Counted from the stretch's first letter, positions 36,760-50,800 are shown. The stretch is 64,000 nt of DNA from Hevea brasiliensis (GCF_030052815.1 NC_079493.1:124568394-124632393), one strand, 5' to 3'. The notes: generated by a model from the letters alone, not told the origin. Made by a program: numbers and translations.

Positions 36760-37335
36760 GAGAAATGCAGAACATGAACACTATGTTTTTAACTTTTTCT
36801 ATTTTATGAGGCTCTATGCTGTCATTTTCAGCGATGGGGCTTCATTTTTCTACATTTATTAAAGAAACTCCGACATGGTATAAGCATTTTAACATAATTA
36901 ATAATTAAAACATATATTTTTTTCATATACCTAAATCATGATTGTTATACTCGACTATAATTGATCATATTTAATGAATCTTAATAAATACAACATTACA
37001 AAAATTATTGGCTGTCCATGAGCAAAGGAACGAAGGCACATTGGCGGTTTTAGCAAGAAAATATTAAAGGGTTTATTTGGTATTATGATTGTGAAAAATT
37101 TACTTTTTTAAACATAATAGTAAGAAAATATTAAAAAATAATTTAAAATTAAATTTGATAAATTTTAACTATATAATATTAAGATAATAAAATAATTTTT
37201 ATTTATTTATTTTTTTAAATAGTATATAAAATAATATTTTTATTCAAAAAGTAATTTTTAACCTCTCAAATTTAATATCAAATAGACACAAAATTCATTG
37301 TATGGCTGGTCTTGCAAGATCCAAAAAGACATGTA
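36760..37335. other. AT-rich intergenic DNA upstream of the P450
   Basis: About 0.6 kb with no open frame or recognised element other than the upstream promoter region. Confidence 0.5.
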
Positions 37336-38239
37336 ATCTCCTTATTTTTTATTGCCTCGCTTGCAGAGAAGCTATGCTCCTAATTAAAACAAAAGGCTTC
37401 AAAAGCATGGTGGTGGAAGGTGATTCTCAGGCAGTAATCAAAGCTCTCTCAAGATGATGTTTTCCGCTCTGTTCAAAATATATTTACTGATATTATCTCT
37501 CTCAGGAGTTTTTTTTTTTTTTTTTTTTTTTTAAAACTATATTCGCTTCTCCATTGTTAATAAGAGTTGCAATCAAGTCCTTCATTCTTTATCTTTAAAA
37601 ACGCTTCATGACGCTTCTTTTATTTTTAATCTAATGGAGCAAGTGATCTTTGTTTCTGCTTTATCTCCTCTTTAATTGCATATCCATGTTATCCTTAATT
37701 TAAAAAAAAAAAATTAATTAATGCTCCCATTAAATTAAGGATTTAAATTTTGTTAACTGTTTTTATTAATCAGTAATTTGTAAATTCTATTATCGTTTTT
37801 TTAAAGAAATTAATGATACGTCTTCCCTCTCACCTATTTTTTCTGTTTTTGCAAGAGAAAAAAAATATCTTTATAGAATTTTAGTAAGGTCGTGATCTGC
37901 TTCAGGACTACCTAATAATGGCTATATTTCTAATCGTGTGAAATTAATTGTGGACTACCAACCAGGCAATGACAGGTCCACGCTAAGACCTCATGATCTC
38001 CTTCAGGACTGCCTAATAATGGCTATATTTCTAATCGGGTGAAATGAGTTGTGGACTACCAACCAGGCAATGACAGGTCCTTGCTAAGACCCAATCCCCT
38101 CCCCTCCCCCCCGACCTCTTTTTTTTTTTTTTTTAAGTTATCAAACAAAATTAAAACTCCCATAGGATTGAGTGTCTCTCTCATTTCCAGGGAAGCAAAA
38201 TTTTCAGCTGATTCTCTAGCTCACTTAATGCGTGTTTAA
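37336..38239 (+). pseudogene. Broken RNase H domain of a LINE-type element, split by an insertion
   Basis: Bases about 37356-37455 translate to a typical plant LINE RNase H stretch (EAML..KGFKSMVVEGDSQAVIKAL), followed by a frameshift and SVQNIFTDIISL. The C-terminal end of the same domain type (ISREAKFSADSLAHL) appears at about 38175-38228. About 650 bp of unrelated sequence, including poly(T) runs at about 37509-37532 and 38119-38137 and a 101-bp tandem repeat, separates the two parts, where only some 20-30 codons are expected. Decayed. Confidence 0.65.
37893..38091. repeat. 101-bp tandem duplication
   Basis: Copy 1 (37893-37993) and copy 2 (37994-38091) share TTCAGGACT(A/G)CCTAATAAT, GGCTATATTTCTAATCG and GTGGACTACCAACCAGGCAA, differing at a handful of positions. 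Confidence 0.92.
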
Positions 38240-41189
38240 CATTATTGTTAAAATAATTATTAAAAAAATTATTTTTTAAAATATATTAATTATAGAATAT
38301 TAAAAAATAATTAAAAATTAAATTTAATTTATTTTAATTATAATAAAATTAAAATAATAAAATAATTTTTTTAAAATTATTTCTTTTAATAATATTAAAA
38401 ATAATATTTTTATTCATAAAAATAATTTTAAACTTGAAACTCAATGTCATGTAGAACCTAACGAGTTAATCTTCATTGAGAGTTCATCACCCGCCTACTT
38501 CCCTTTGGCTTTGTCTCCTTGGTTGCTGAATGACTGTACTAGATTCCCTATCTCAGGACTTATTTAATTACATGTGCCAATAAAATTTGAGAAAGGAGAG
38601 ATTTGGAGTTGGAGTATTAACTAAAAATTTGAACACAAATAGCAGCAAGAAATTAAGGGAGGGGTTGCTTTAAGTGAGTTTCTTGGTTGGTACGGAGAAA
38701 GGAGTGAGAACTGAGAGTAAAAAAATAAAAACACATCACATGACTTGACTATTGACTCAACTTTGGGAAGTCATTTTATAAGTTTCCTCTTCAATTTCTC
38801 GGAAAATCCTTTTGTTGGGGGAAAAAAATAAGAAGACTAGAAAAGAAAAAGGCTTTCAAGTTGTTCCCAGTCTACGCAGCCGGTGGCTCCACGCCCCACG
38901 GTGAGTGGTGGTTGAGAGTGCCCATTTTTCTTTTTGTGGTGGGTAACTAAAGGGCAGGATCCAGTGTGATCCATTATGTTGAAAATTGATGAGTATACTG
39001 TTTATAAATTTTCTTTTTTTCTTATTTTTAAAAGCTATCTTTAGTTGGTGGTAATATAATATAGTGTAAACAAATTCTTTTATTAAATTTTAATATAAAA
39101 TTTAATTATATTTAATATTTCTTATTCAAATGAAATGAGTTTTTTTTAATGCTTTATGAGCCGTTCGATTTAGTCTTTAGATATAATAAATAGTTAGTAA
39201 CTAATTAAAATTGATATATTTTAAATGTTTTATAAAATTAATTTAATTATTATTATGTAAAATAATTAATAAGAATAATAGATAAATAATTATTATTTTA
39301 TTATACAATATATATATAATTTAAAATAATGCATAAGCATATTTTTTATTATATAAGTACGAATATTATAATTTTTATAAATATTTATTTTAATTTAATT
39401 TCTATTTCAATATTTATTCATTATTTTTATAATTATAAATAATCTATTAACATATAAAAATTTATTTAAAGACACAAAAATTTCATCATTACTAAATTTT
39501 AAAAGCCTAATACAATCTAAATAAAAAATAAACTCAAAAAGCTACTAACTAATTAGAAAAAAAAATCCTATTTTATAATTGATAGAAACTATAATTGGTA
39601 AATAGTATATTAGCTATCGGCAATAATTTTAATAGGTTTACTAAACAAAGTAATTAAGCTATTTGATTATTTATTAGTTATCTGTATTTAATAATTAAAT
39701 TAAATAATTAAAATTATGTGAATAACTATATATATTAATAATTATAATTAAAAATATATTCAGATTAATTTAGGTGTGTTGAAAATAAATCATTATTTTG
39801 AATAATTTTAGGAACGCACATCTCATATCAATTTAATATATTCAAAAAATTAAAAAAATTTTTAAATATCTTTTCATAAAAATCAAATTCTAATATTTAA
39901 TTATAAAAAATCTTATCACTATTTACTCAACTTGTATTATTATATAAATACACACACCTACCAATCCTTGAAAACTAATTTCTAAAGCATAATAATGGAA
40001 ATATATAAAACTTTACAACTATATAACAATACAAAAATAATTAATTAATTTGGGTCAACACCGATATAGCGGTAATTCACAGCAATTGTCTAGAAATTGA
40101 TCTTCATGACTTCAAGAAAATTTCACGAAATTAGATGGACTACTCGATGACAATTTCATTTTAAAAATATAAATTATTTTTAAAAATAAATATATATAAT
40201 TTATTCTTAAAAAATACAACAAATTATCAAAATTGCATTAAAATAATTCTCTTTTATCCTTCGTTTTTTAAATCATTACACAATAATTTCATTATTAATA
40301 TTTGCAAAGACTCTCATTTAAAAATATAATGTCTAAATTAACAATATTTTAATTGAAAATTGAGCCTATAATTTAAAAATTGACATAGTTTCCTAATTTT
40401 TTGTATTAATAAATTTATTAATAACTAAAAATTTCAAGTATCAAAATTGTTTTCTAAATTACCTAAACTTTAACATTAGATTAAAAAAATGAAATTAGAT
40501 ATAATGTTCATTAAAATTATATACTCATCACCTCTAAAATTTATAAAAATTCATTAACTTAGATTATTAAAAAAAAAAAACCCATTTTATTGAAACATCT
40601 CACTAATCTAATTAAAGAGAAAAAAAAAAAAGAATATATTTATCTAGAGATAGAATACACTAAAAAATTATATATAATCATATTAAAAAAAATTGAAAGT
40701 TTAGTTGAATAAAATTGAAATTAAATTTAGTGGTTAGAATAGAATTGACAATTAAAAATTATAAATAAAATTAAAAAATATATATATACATGTGAAAATG
40801 CTTAACTTTTTTTAGTCATTTGGGTTTAATTTTGTAAAGAGAAATAAATACTTGACCTCAACATGATTTGATGGATTAATTAATCTTTGGTGACACATTA
40901 ATTTTGGAGATTTACAATTAGAGACAGTCCTATCAAGGATCCTTTGTTTTTAGCCTTGAAATGAGAAAAGGCAAGGCACCCATTTGTTATTTCTTTAAGA
41001 TTATATATCATTCTCCACTACAAGTAAGTTGGTCCAATATCTAAAAGGCAAAGTCTCCATTATCGTGTACTTTTCTTTTCTTGGTAGAAGGATTATCAAT
41101 TTAAAATTAGAATCTGTGGCTTCTCCCCAAGGTGATTTTGTCAACAAAATGATATCATTCCTCAAACGCCAAGGTGATTTCATGATGTT
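38240..41189. other. AT-rich intergenic DNA
   Basis: About 3 kb without a supportable gene. A GC-normal island at about 38440-38990 has no recognised content. The minus-strand frame at 41001-41183 shows no family resemblance. Confidence 0.5.
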
Positions 41190-43380
41190 AGGTTTACCTA
41201 AATAATTATCTATATACTAATCACAATTATTATTTTCTTTTTTAATTTTCTTATTGTTTGTTTGAATTAAATTAAGCTTACGATAAGATTATGTAGATGA
41301 ATATTAACATGAGAATGTCATCGCTTTGATCCTATATTAGTTTAAATTTTATACATTTAATTACAGTTCAAATTAAAATTAAATCAATAACTCATAATTA
41401 AATTTGATTAAATTTAAATTAATTAATATCATATTTAAATTAAATTAAAGTCAACAATTTCAATCCAGTTTGCATTTTTGTAGATTAAAGAGCCCAACAT
41501 GCCATGCTTTTCTAATTGTAGGATTTATGCTGATTGGCCCTCCGATGAGACTCATTCGTGTTGAAGGGTTAATACTTAACAGACTCACAGTTCCATTGCA
41601 AAGTAAGAAAAGCAGAGGCAAAAAGATTAAAAATTCTCACTCTATTGCACTCTATTGCATATACAATATATAAATACAAATAATATAAAAATGACCCTGT
41701 ACTTGGAACTTACTACAATTTTGAGCCAACTCAAAAGCATATTGCACTATATTATAGTCACATTTTTTACTCATATTGACACACTATTTGGTACGCCTCT
41801 ACAAGTTATCCCTGGTGGTGAGCTAGGTACTAATAATTCATATAGTAAAATTTTTGCTCCGCACCGATTTCTAGAGTTAGGATCTATGTTCCTTTTTTTG
41901 ATCTTTTTCTCTATTCGTTTCATCTCTGCTGAGAACTCATAAAATGATTTGATTATTTCAGCATCACCAGACCAAATCAATGACTGTTATTATTCATCTA
42001 AGTATTTCTCGTTCGATTAGTGTGTCGATAAGATGTCTGTCATAATTATATATTTTGTTGCTTTTAACAGATTGGGCAATGCTGACAGGAAATACTTTTT
42101 TGGATCAGCTACGAAACTTGCATATTCTGTATCATTTTCTCCTGGGATTAATTTTCTCATTAGGGATGGTCTATTAGGCACAAAGCCCCCATAAGGATAC
42201 CGCCCAAAATTGAGGGCAGCATGTTGACCAGATGCAAGCCAAATGGCGGTGGTGAGGATTGAAACAAGATCATCAACGCTGGCTAATGTGGGCCACCATG
42301 CTGCTTGTTTGAATCAGCGTGGCCCACATTGACAGACTCAGCAATCCAAGCTTGTCGCTCTTTGTCATTACAAATAAGGCTTGAATTAGGGTAATACCGG
42401 TTCACATAGCTGCGGACCCAGTTCTCTATTGCAGACCAGATTAGAAGCCCATCTTGAGCATACGGATACATTAATTAGAAGCTTCAGGCCATGTGGATTG
42501 TCCTCAACAGGACCCCTCACAGCTGCTCTTTTTAAGTTAACCTTTCTGTGCTGCAAGGGCACCAAAATTGGTTTCGCCAAGAAGTGATTCTCTTGATGAA
42601 AACTACGGTTAAACAGCACTTTAGACGACTTTGATACAATTGATGATTTATCAATCAATGAACTACCCATGATTTCTTTAGTTAGTGCCATCTTGTCTTC
42701 CTCTCCTTCCTTGTCTGTGTAATTAAATTGTTAAATAATTTGCCTCTTCAGAGAAAGATGAGAAGAAGATGCGAATTATCCGTGCTAGTGCCTAGTGCTA
42801 CTGCTGTTCTTACTTGACGATGAGTTCCTTCTCTTCTTATCCCTCTCTATATATACACAAGAAAGACGGAACACAGAAAAAGCTGTGCACGGCGGCACAG
42901 GGGATCTCACCGTCAAATTAATTCAGCTGTCTTTTTTTTCTCTGTTTTTTTTTCTATATTTTCAAATTAATTTTTTTTCATAAGCTCATTATTTATTAAT
43001 TTTTAAATAATTTTAAAATATTTTAATAAAACTGTTTTTTTAATAATTTATAAATTCTCAAAGATAATTAAATAATATTATGTAAATAATTAATTATTAA
43101 ATTATTAATATAATATTTCAATAGAATCAAATTTTTATTGATAAATAAATAAGATATTATTTTTAATATTTAGATTAATTTATTAATTTTTTTAAAAAAA
43201 TAAAAAGGATCTTTTTACTATTCAGATTAATATGATAAGTTATTGAGTTTTTATCTTTTTTTTAGAATAATTTGATTTGTTTAATTTAATTTTACTATTT
43301 GGTGTCGTTTACTCGGAAAAATAATTTTTAAAAATAGGCTGCCGAGTCAAACGAGTTTCCAAGTAAAAGGAGCGCGATTT
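41190..43380 (-). repeat. Lipoxygenase segmental duplication, collapsed copy
   Basis: This stretch is collinear with 43930-53370 but far shorter. The downstream flank 41196-41440 matches 43930-44150, the 3' untranslated region 41568-41642 matches 47551-47627, the last exon and exon 1 match the intact gene, and the promoter region 42730-43370 matches 52770-53365 (shared GGGGATCTCACCGTC and GGCTGCCGAGTCAAA blocks). Confidence 0.85.
41771..42691 (-). pseudogene. Lipoxygenase pseudogene: exon 1 joined directly to the last exon
   Basis: The minus strand starts [17 protein letters not shown], as in the intact gene at 52727, and follows exon 1 for about 62 codons (to RAAVRGPV). At about 42496-42506 it jumps into the last exon (PHGLKLLI) and continues to the normal C-terminal end NSVSI and stop (41771). 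Everything between is missing: most of the PLAT domain and the exon with the first two iron ligands. Small indels also break the last-exon frame (near 42475, 42310 and 42010). The joined 101-codon frame (42691-42386) is chimeric: a plastid transit-like N-terminus plus out-of-frame residues. It cannot encode an active enzyme. Confidence 0.93.
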
Positions 43381-43929
43381 TTTCAAAAAAAAAAAATAAA
43401 TTAATAATATAATTATTAAATAATTATTTATTTTAAAATTATTATTAGATAATTATTATTTAATAAGACCAATTTATATATATTCATTTAAACTTTATTA
43501 GCTGTTCATTTCACGTTTAACATCTTATATAAAATCATAATTATATTTTGTAATTTTAAGAACTAAATAAAGGTTTTTCTCTATTTTTATGCTTTCTTTT
43601 TTATCTTAGCATACTTTTTTTAAGTAATAATTTATTTATTAATTTATTAATATATAAATTTAATATGTATAAAAAAATAAAATTCAACACTTCAAAAATT
43701 TTTTTTTAATATTTTTAAAGAAAATTATTATATGAACTCAAAGTGAGAAAGATAGTGCTTCCTTAAAAATAAAAGTTAATTTTTCTTGATTTTAGAAAAA
43801 TAAGACCTTTTTATTTAGATATATATATATCAAACACACCCAATAATTTCTTTATTTTTTATGTCTTCTTAAGATAATTATGTCAATAAAATAATATAAT
43901 TTATCAAAGCGCTATAATAACTTTCAGTA
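43381..43929. other. AT-rich spacer between the two lipoxygenase duplicates
   Basis: About 0.55 kb with no recognised content, lying between the distal promoter of the pseudogene copy and the start of the intact copy's downstream flank. Confidence 0.5.
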
Positions 43930-44159
43930 TGTTATGTTTACATAAATAATTATCAAAATTATTTCTTTCATTTTATCACTGTTTATTTGAATAAAATTAT
44001 GCTTGCAGTATGAATATTAATACAAGAACGTCATGGCTTTGATACTACATTAGTTTAAATTTTTTGCATTTAGGTACCGCTCAATTCTAAATCAAATCAA
44101 TCAAATTCAAAATTAAAATTGATTAAATTTAAATTAATTAAAATTATATTTACATAAAA

Positions 44160-45413
44160 TTTTTTAAAAAAATTTATTTAATCTCTATATTTTAATAAAA
44201 TTAATTATTTAATCTACATATTTAAAAAAATATATTATTTAATCATAATATTTTAATTTCATAAACTATTTAATTTCTCCGCTAATTTTTTCATTATTCA
44301 TACTATTTGAACTACTATTTAATTCTTCTATTTAAAAAAATTAATTAATTAATTATTATATTTTAGAAAATACTACTATTTAATCTATTTATTTTAGTGA
44401 AATTAATTAGTTGATTCATATATTTTAAAAAATATATTTTTGAATAAAAATAAAAATTTTATTATGTAAATATTAAATTTGAATATACATTTTTTTTAAT
44501 TTCTAATTCCTTAGGCATTATTTTGCGTTTTCTATATTGTAAAATAATTTTTTTTGATTATTTAGAAATTTAAAAAAATTAATTAATTTTTTTGTGTGAA
44601 TAGTTTATACTATTTTTATCAATAAATAAAAATAAAGAGAGAATTAGGCTCATTTATTTCACGAAAACTATTTTTTTTGAAAAATATTTTCTAAATTTTG
44701 TAGTGTTTGACACACTCAAAAAAAGTATTTTTCTGATCAAAAGGAAAATTAAGTCATTTTTAAGGAAAATAATTTTTTTAAAAGAGAAAATTTTCTATTT
44801 TTTAAACTTTGGTAATTTTGTAAAAATATAAAAACATATATATATATATATGAAATAAGCACATATAATTAATTTAATATTACAATCAAATAATAAAAAA
44901 TAATTTTATAAAAAATATATTTTTATAAACTATTTTTCACAAAAAATATTTTTCATATACAAAAATAAATGCAACCTGAGAGAAGGATATGGATGTAGAG
45001 AGAAGAAACATAGAAAGAGATAAATAAGTAAGGATAATAAGAAGAAAAATTATGATAGTTTATGTATAAAAAATAATTATGAGATTAAATAGTTAACGGA
45101 GTCAAATTAGGGAGGATAAGAGAGAAATAAGGTAGAAAGAATTAAAATAATTTAGATATAAAAAATAATTATAAGACTCAATAATTAATGAGATCAAATT
45201 ACATAGATTAATTAATATAATTTTTTGAAACATAAAAAATAATTAATTAAATTTATTAAAATAAAAAAATTAAATAATAACTTAATCAGTATTAACTAAT
45301 AAAAAATTGGCGAATAAAAATTAAGGGATGGACTAAATAATTTAATTGAAAACAAAATATAAAAATTAAATAACATATTTTTTCAAAAAATAAAGACGAA
45401 ATAATTGATTTCA
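44160..45413. repeat. Insertion with terminal inverted repeats in the lipoxygenase 3' flank (foldback/MITE-like)
   Basis: This segment is absent from the collapsed duplicate. Its ends are inverted: about 44199-44292 resembles the reverse complement of about 45310-45413, with shared blocks such as AATTATTT, AAAAAATAT, TTATTTAAT and the CTAATTTTT end. The interior is AT-rich and non-coding. Exact borders and target duplication are not resolved. Confidence 0.5.
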
Positions 45414-47222
45414 TAACATTATTTTACACTAAATTTAAAATCACAAATTTCAAACCAAACCGTGGCGGCCCTACCTAAATGGATATGCGAAAGAGAATGC
45501 AAAGGATTCACCTGAAGATGCAAATTAGTAGAAAAGTAAAGAGCCCCAACATGCCATGCTTTTCCAAATGCCCAACTGTTATTTGAAGACTGATTTTTTA
45601 TTTTTTTAAAACGGATGGCCAAATGCATTATTCTCTCATCAATATTTTTATATTTATCTATTTATAATTTATTTAAATTATAATTGAAAAGTGAATTTAT
45701 AAACAAATAAAAATATTTTTAAAAATTTATGTTATTTATAATATTAAAATTTTAATACTATAAAAATATAATCAAGTTAAAAATTTATTAAAACAAAAAT
45801 ATAGATAAAATTTGTTTTCTATTACAATTCCATTTGATATAAAATTCAAAAAACATAATAATTAAACTAAAATTTTAAAAAATAAATATATTATTAATAA
45901 AAAAGAAAAAAAAATACTTTTTTAGTGTAAAAAAACTTTTTTCTATATAAGTCTTCATTGACTTTTTTTAAATAATATAGCCTAAAAAAATTCTAATAAT
46001 TACCAAAATCATATATTTTAATAATAGTAAATGAAAATCAATTCAAAAATTCTTAATTTGAGAATATATAAATTTATGTATGGAAATTAGATTATATATA
46101 AATACATTAGAAGTTTTATTTCATTTTATGTATAATACAAAAATTAAAGAGTAATAAAATATATTAAAAATAAAATAAATTAAATATTTTATAATAAATA
46201 AATTAAAATAATAATATTGTTTATAAAATTGTGAATATTAAATAAAACTAATTACACATTTTTTTAGAACTTCTTTCAAAATTATAAATTATAAAAAATT
46301 AAAATAAATTATATATAATCTAAATCAACTAGAGATGAATATTAATTTTAAGAACTAATTAAAAGTATAGTTTCCAATGAATTTTATTTTATTTTGATAA
46401 AAAAAATGCTAACAAATAAGTCATTAATCACAATTAAAACTAAATTTAATTAATTTATTTGCTTATATATTTATATTATTATAATTATGTTATAATTTTA
46501 GTTTTTTTAAAAATTGCTATTGTAGCTATAAATTAATTAATTAAATGGATATCTATATTATTATACTCATTAGTGTTTTTTTCTCATCTTTATTATTATT
46601 TTTTTAAGCATTGAAGGTAAAGGTGTGCACTATTTTAATTCTCAATGAGAATTAAAATTGAAAAAAAATAATACTGTTAGAATTCAACCATAACAGTCTA
46701 TACACATTTTACTATTTTAATAAAATTTTATTTTTATCAATAATTAAATTATACCAAAAACTATATTATACTGTGCCAAATAAAAAAAATAAAGTAAAAA
46801 AAATCAAATTTATACATATATTTTTTTCATATTTTTTAAATATTTATATAATTTTAATATAATTATATGTTCATGTATAATATATTTATAATAATAGATT
46901 ATATATATTGTAATATTATAAAAAAGTGTGAAGGAGAGGAAACATTGAAATTATCAAAAAATACTCATAGTAATTTAATATTATGATAATAAAAAATTAA
47001 TTTTATTTTAATTAGTTAATAAAATTAAAATAATCAATATATTTAATAAATTTTAATTAACAAATTCCTAATATGGAATAGGAATCCTAATAGATCATTT
47101 CATAGTCAATTTCTGGTGTACTAATTCTACAAGTTTTAGGCCACATAAATACTCAATATAAATAAAAAAAATTAATTTGATTGATTAAGAAAAATAAGAA
47201 TAATTTTAATTAGTTGAAATAA

Positions 47223-47223
<1 letters not shown>

Positions 47224-47263
<40 letters not shown>
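47224..47263. repeat. (AAT)n microsatellite
   Basis: About 13 AAT trinucleotides, downstream of the lipoxygenase gene. Confidence 0.95.
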
Positions 47264-47264
<1 letters not shown>

Positions 47265-47397
47265 TTTAGTTGATTGGATAATTTGATTGGTTGCTGCATG
47301 CCACAAACTTGGTAGAATACCTTCAGAGATGGAACCTTACATATGTGATAGAAATTAAATTCGTTACTTTTTCTTTCTGTCGTGTTTTACTGAACAA

Positions 47398-47400
<3 letters not shown>

Positions 47401-47481
<81 letters not shown>
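47401..47481. repeat. (TA)40 microsatellite, longest in the window
   Basis: Forty uninterrupted TA dinucleotides, about 360 bp beyond the lipoxygenase stop codon. The minus-strand frame running through it (poly Ile-Tyr) is an artefact of the repeat. Confidence 0.98.
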
Positions 47482-47483
<2 letters not shown>

Positions 47484-47839
47484 AACAATGATGAAACAAA
47501 CCATCAAATTTAGGGTCATAAGAGAATTTATCAGTTTTTATTGGCCCTGAAGGGTTAATACTTAACAGAGTCACAGCTCCATTGCAAAGTAAAAAAAGCA
47601 GAGGCAAAAAGATTAAAAATTCTCACTCTTTCACATGAGCACAAGATTATGACATATAGATTTGCTTATTGCGCTCTATTGCATATACAATCCTATGTTA
47701 AGAGTTCCACTAAGTGCACCCTACACTTGCACAATATATAAATACAATTTATATAAGATTGGTCTTATGTTTGGAACTAACTAAAATCTTGAAACAACTC
47801 AAACACATATTGAACTATTATTATAGTCACATTTTTTAC

Positions 47840-50800
47840 TCATATCGACACACTATTTGGTACGCCTCTACATGTTACTCCTGGTGATGAGCTTGGTGCT
47901 AGTAATTCATATGGCAATACCCCTGCTCCACATCGGTTTCTAAAGTTAGGATCTAAGTTTCTTCTGTCGATCTCATTCTCTATCCGTCTCATCTCTGCGG
48001 AGAACTCATAAAATGACTCGATTATTTCAGCATCACCAGACCAAATCGATGGCTGTTGTCGTTCACCTAGGTATTCCTCATCCGGTGAGTGTGTCGATAA
48101 AGTGTCTACCACAGCCATAAATTTTGTTGCTTGTAACAGACTCGGCAATGCTGACAGGAAATATTTTTGTGGATCAGCTACGAGACTTGCATATTCTGTG
48201 TCATTTTCTTCTGGGATTAATCTTCTCATTAACGGTGGTCTATTAGGCACATAGCCCCCATAAGGATACTGCCCAAAATTAAGGGCAGCATGTTGAGCAG
48301 ATGCAAGCCAAATGATGGTGGTGAGGATTGAAACAAGATCATCAACGCTGGCTAATGTGGGCCACCATTCTGCAAGTTTGAGATCAGCGTGGCCCACATT
48401 GACAGACTCAGCATACCAAGCTTGTAGCTCTTTATCGTTACAAATTAGGCTTGAATTAGGGTAATACCGGTTCACATAGCTGCGAACCCAGTTCTCTATT
48501 GCATACCAGATTAGAAGCCCATCTTGCGCATATGGATAGTCCTCAATTAGAAGCTTCAGGCCATGTGGTTGGGTTGGGTCAGGTACAGCCATACCCCTGC
48601 AAGGTAACAAGGACCATTATTAGATTCTCCCAAGATTTTCATACACCAAAATGTCCAAGACATAATTTTGATCTAGAAATTTTTCTCCTTTTCTTTTTCT
48701 TTCTATCGTCTCTTCTTGCCCTATTTAACAAAATTTTGTTACATGGTTGATCATGTTTTTTCATTTTTTTGTAGTTCAAGCTACGCATTAGTTAATGATA
48801 TCTTCAAAATTTGTTATTATATTATATATACCTGCGAATGAGATCAGCAGGAAGGCCTTCCATGTCGAATCGCCAAAAGTTCTTATATGCAGCAGCGCTT
48901 ATCTCCATGCAGTAACGGCCAGGAGTGAAGCAGGATTCAATAACACCATCAGCATTGATTAAACTTTGGCGGGCTAGGGCATTGATCTCTAGGGTGTATC
49001 TCATGTGTGGATCTAAAAGCTTAAATATGGGGTGCATTGCACTCAATTGCCTATGCGCTGCTAGTATAAATGGCTCCAGGCAGGCATGTGTACGTAGCCT
49101 GTGATCACAATAACATTTCAGGTGACTAATTAGCTAAAATCAAGAATTAAATTTGAGCTTCAAAAACTATAGTGACCAACTTTCTAGATTTTCATTCTTA
49201 CCAGTGATTAACTAGTTGATGAACCCCAGCATCATTGGAGCAAACGTGAGCCTTGGCAAGTTGCCATATCCAGTTTGTAGTTGCGTCTACAGGAGGTGTA
49301 ACTACTCGCTTTGATTGGGAACTTGGTCCGACATGTGGAAGACTAAGCTCTATAGCAATGGGCTTGAGTGTCCCAAGGGGGGTCAAGAAAAATATGGTTC
49401 GAGTTGCATATGCTTTTCTACTGTCAAGGGCATTAATGCGGTCCAAAAATGGGAGATAAATATCATGATAATCCACTATAAACAGTTTATTTTCCTCCAA
49501 GGCCTGCAATAATGGTCACAAAACATTCAATTATGTTTGGGCTTAACTTGTAAATCATTTCCAGATTTTATAGTCTTTAACTTGGCAAAAGAAAAAGGGG
49601 ATGATTACCTCTTTAACAGACATGCCATTCAGATGTCCTATAATGTGCTCTTCTTTAAGAGCAGACTCCTGTGGACCGTAGATTTCAGGATCAAGATTGC
49701 TTTTTGGTGGAAAAGCCTTCAGCCTCTCAATGTTGACAGGGTTAACCCCTGAGATTGCTTGACGGGCAAATTCGTCATCTCGCAACCAGGCAAACTTGTC
49801 CTCTGCACATGGGAATTACATCTAGATTAGCAAAAGCAATACTAGATTTTGATTAAAATAACCATGTAATCATACACCAACAAGAGAAATGCGTTACTAA
49901 AAATATACATTTCCTTACAAGTGGAAAATGGCAAAAGCACAAGGTATTGAAAACTCATCCCCAGCACATTTTTAAAACCATCTAAGCCTGGCTTCCAATA
50001 GGCAACCAGTCAGAGGAAAGGGACAAGAAATGGTGGACATTTTTCTCTGTTGCTAGCAACAAATGCTAGACATGCATATTCTTCTTTTTAAGAGCTGTTA
50101 AAGTAGCACAAATTTTTGTTCTAAAATTTTTATCTGTGACTTGGCTCCCACTAAATGATAAATGGGCAGTGGTAAAAAAAACAAAAAAACAAAAAAAAAC
50201 AAATAATGCACCATGACCATACCCAGTCTCACCACTTGTGGTGTTGAAGTGGCAGGTTAAAATTTGATGTTGTCCAACCAAAGTAATAAATATTGACAGG
50301 GAAAATGGAGACAATGAAAGAAGGTACTCACTAGAAATAACCTTGGGTGTGTCATATCTGAGAAGTCCCTCACTAGATTCCTGAATCCTGGTAACTGCCT
50401 TTGGCAATGGTAGACTTCTCCAGATTTCATCTTGAAGCCCTACTTTAAGAAGCAAACCCTCCTTGTAGAGGATATCAATGTCCGAAAATGCGTTGAAGTC
50501 ATGGTTCTCAGCAGAAATGGTGGCCTTTAAGGATGGTATCAGAGTATGAAGCACTGCCTTAAGCCTCCCAGCTGAGAATGTCTTTTGTTTAGACTCCTCA
50601 AATTGTTCATCTCTAGGCACATAAATTGGCGAGGGCTTCTCCACACGACTTTCTGCATTTATATCTGGTGCATATATAATAAAGAATTAGGACATTCACA
50701 TCATTCAAAAATTTTAAGTTATTAATTATCCAAAAAATGGTGATAGAAAACTGACTTGTATCAGTTGGGCAACGGCCGGTGCGACACCGTCTTGGATATG

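Larger units (their letters stand above)
45570..47540. other. AT-rich DNA present only in the intact lipoxygenase copy
   Basis: The collapsed copy has only about 60 bp between the blocks matching 45540 and 47545. This stretch is therefore inserted here or deleted there. It contains (AAT)n at 47224-47263 and a very long (TA)n at 47401-47481, and no gene. Confidence 0.55.

Noticed and set aside
47323..47607. 94-codon minus-strand frame with a long Ile-Tyr run
   Set aside because: Produced by the (TA)40 microsatellite.
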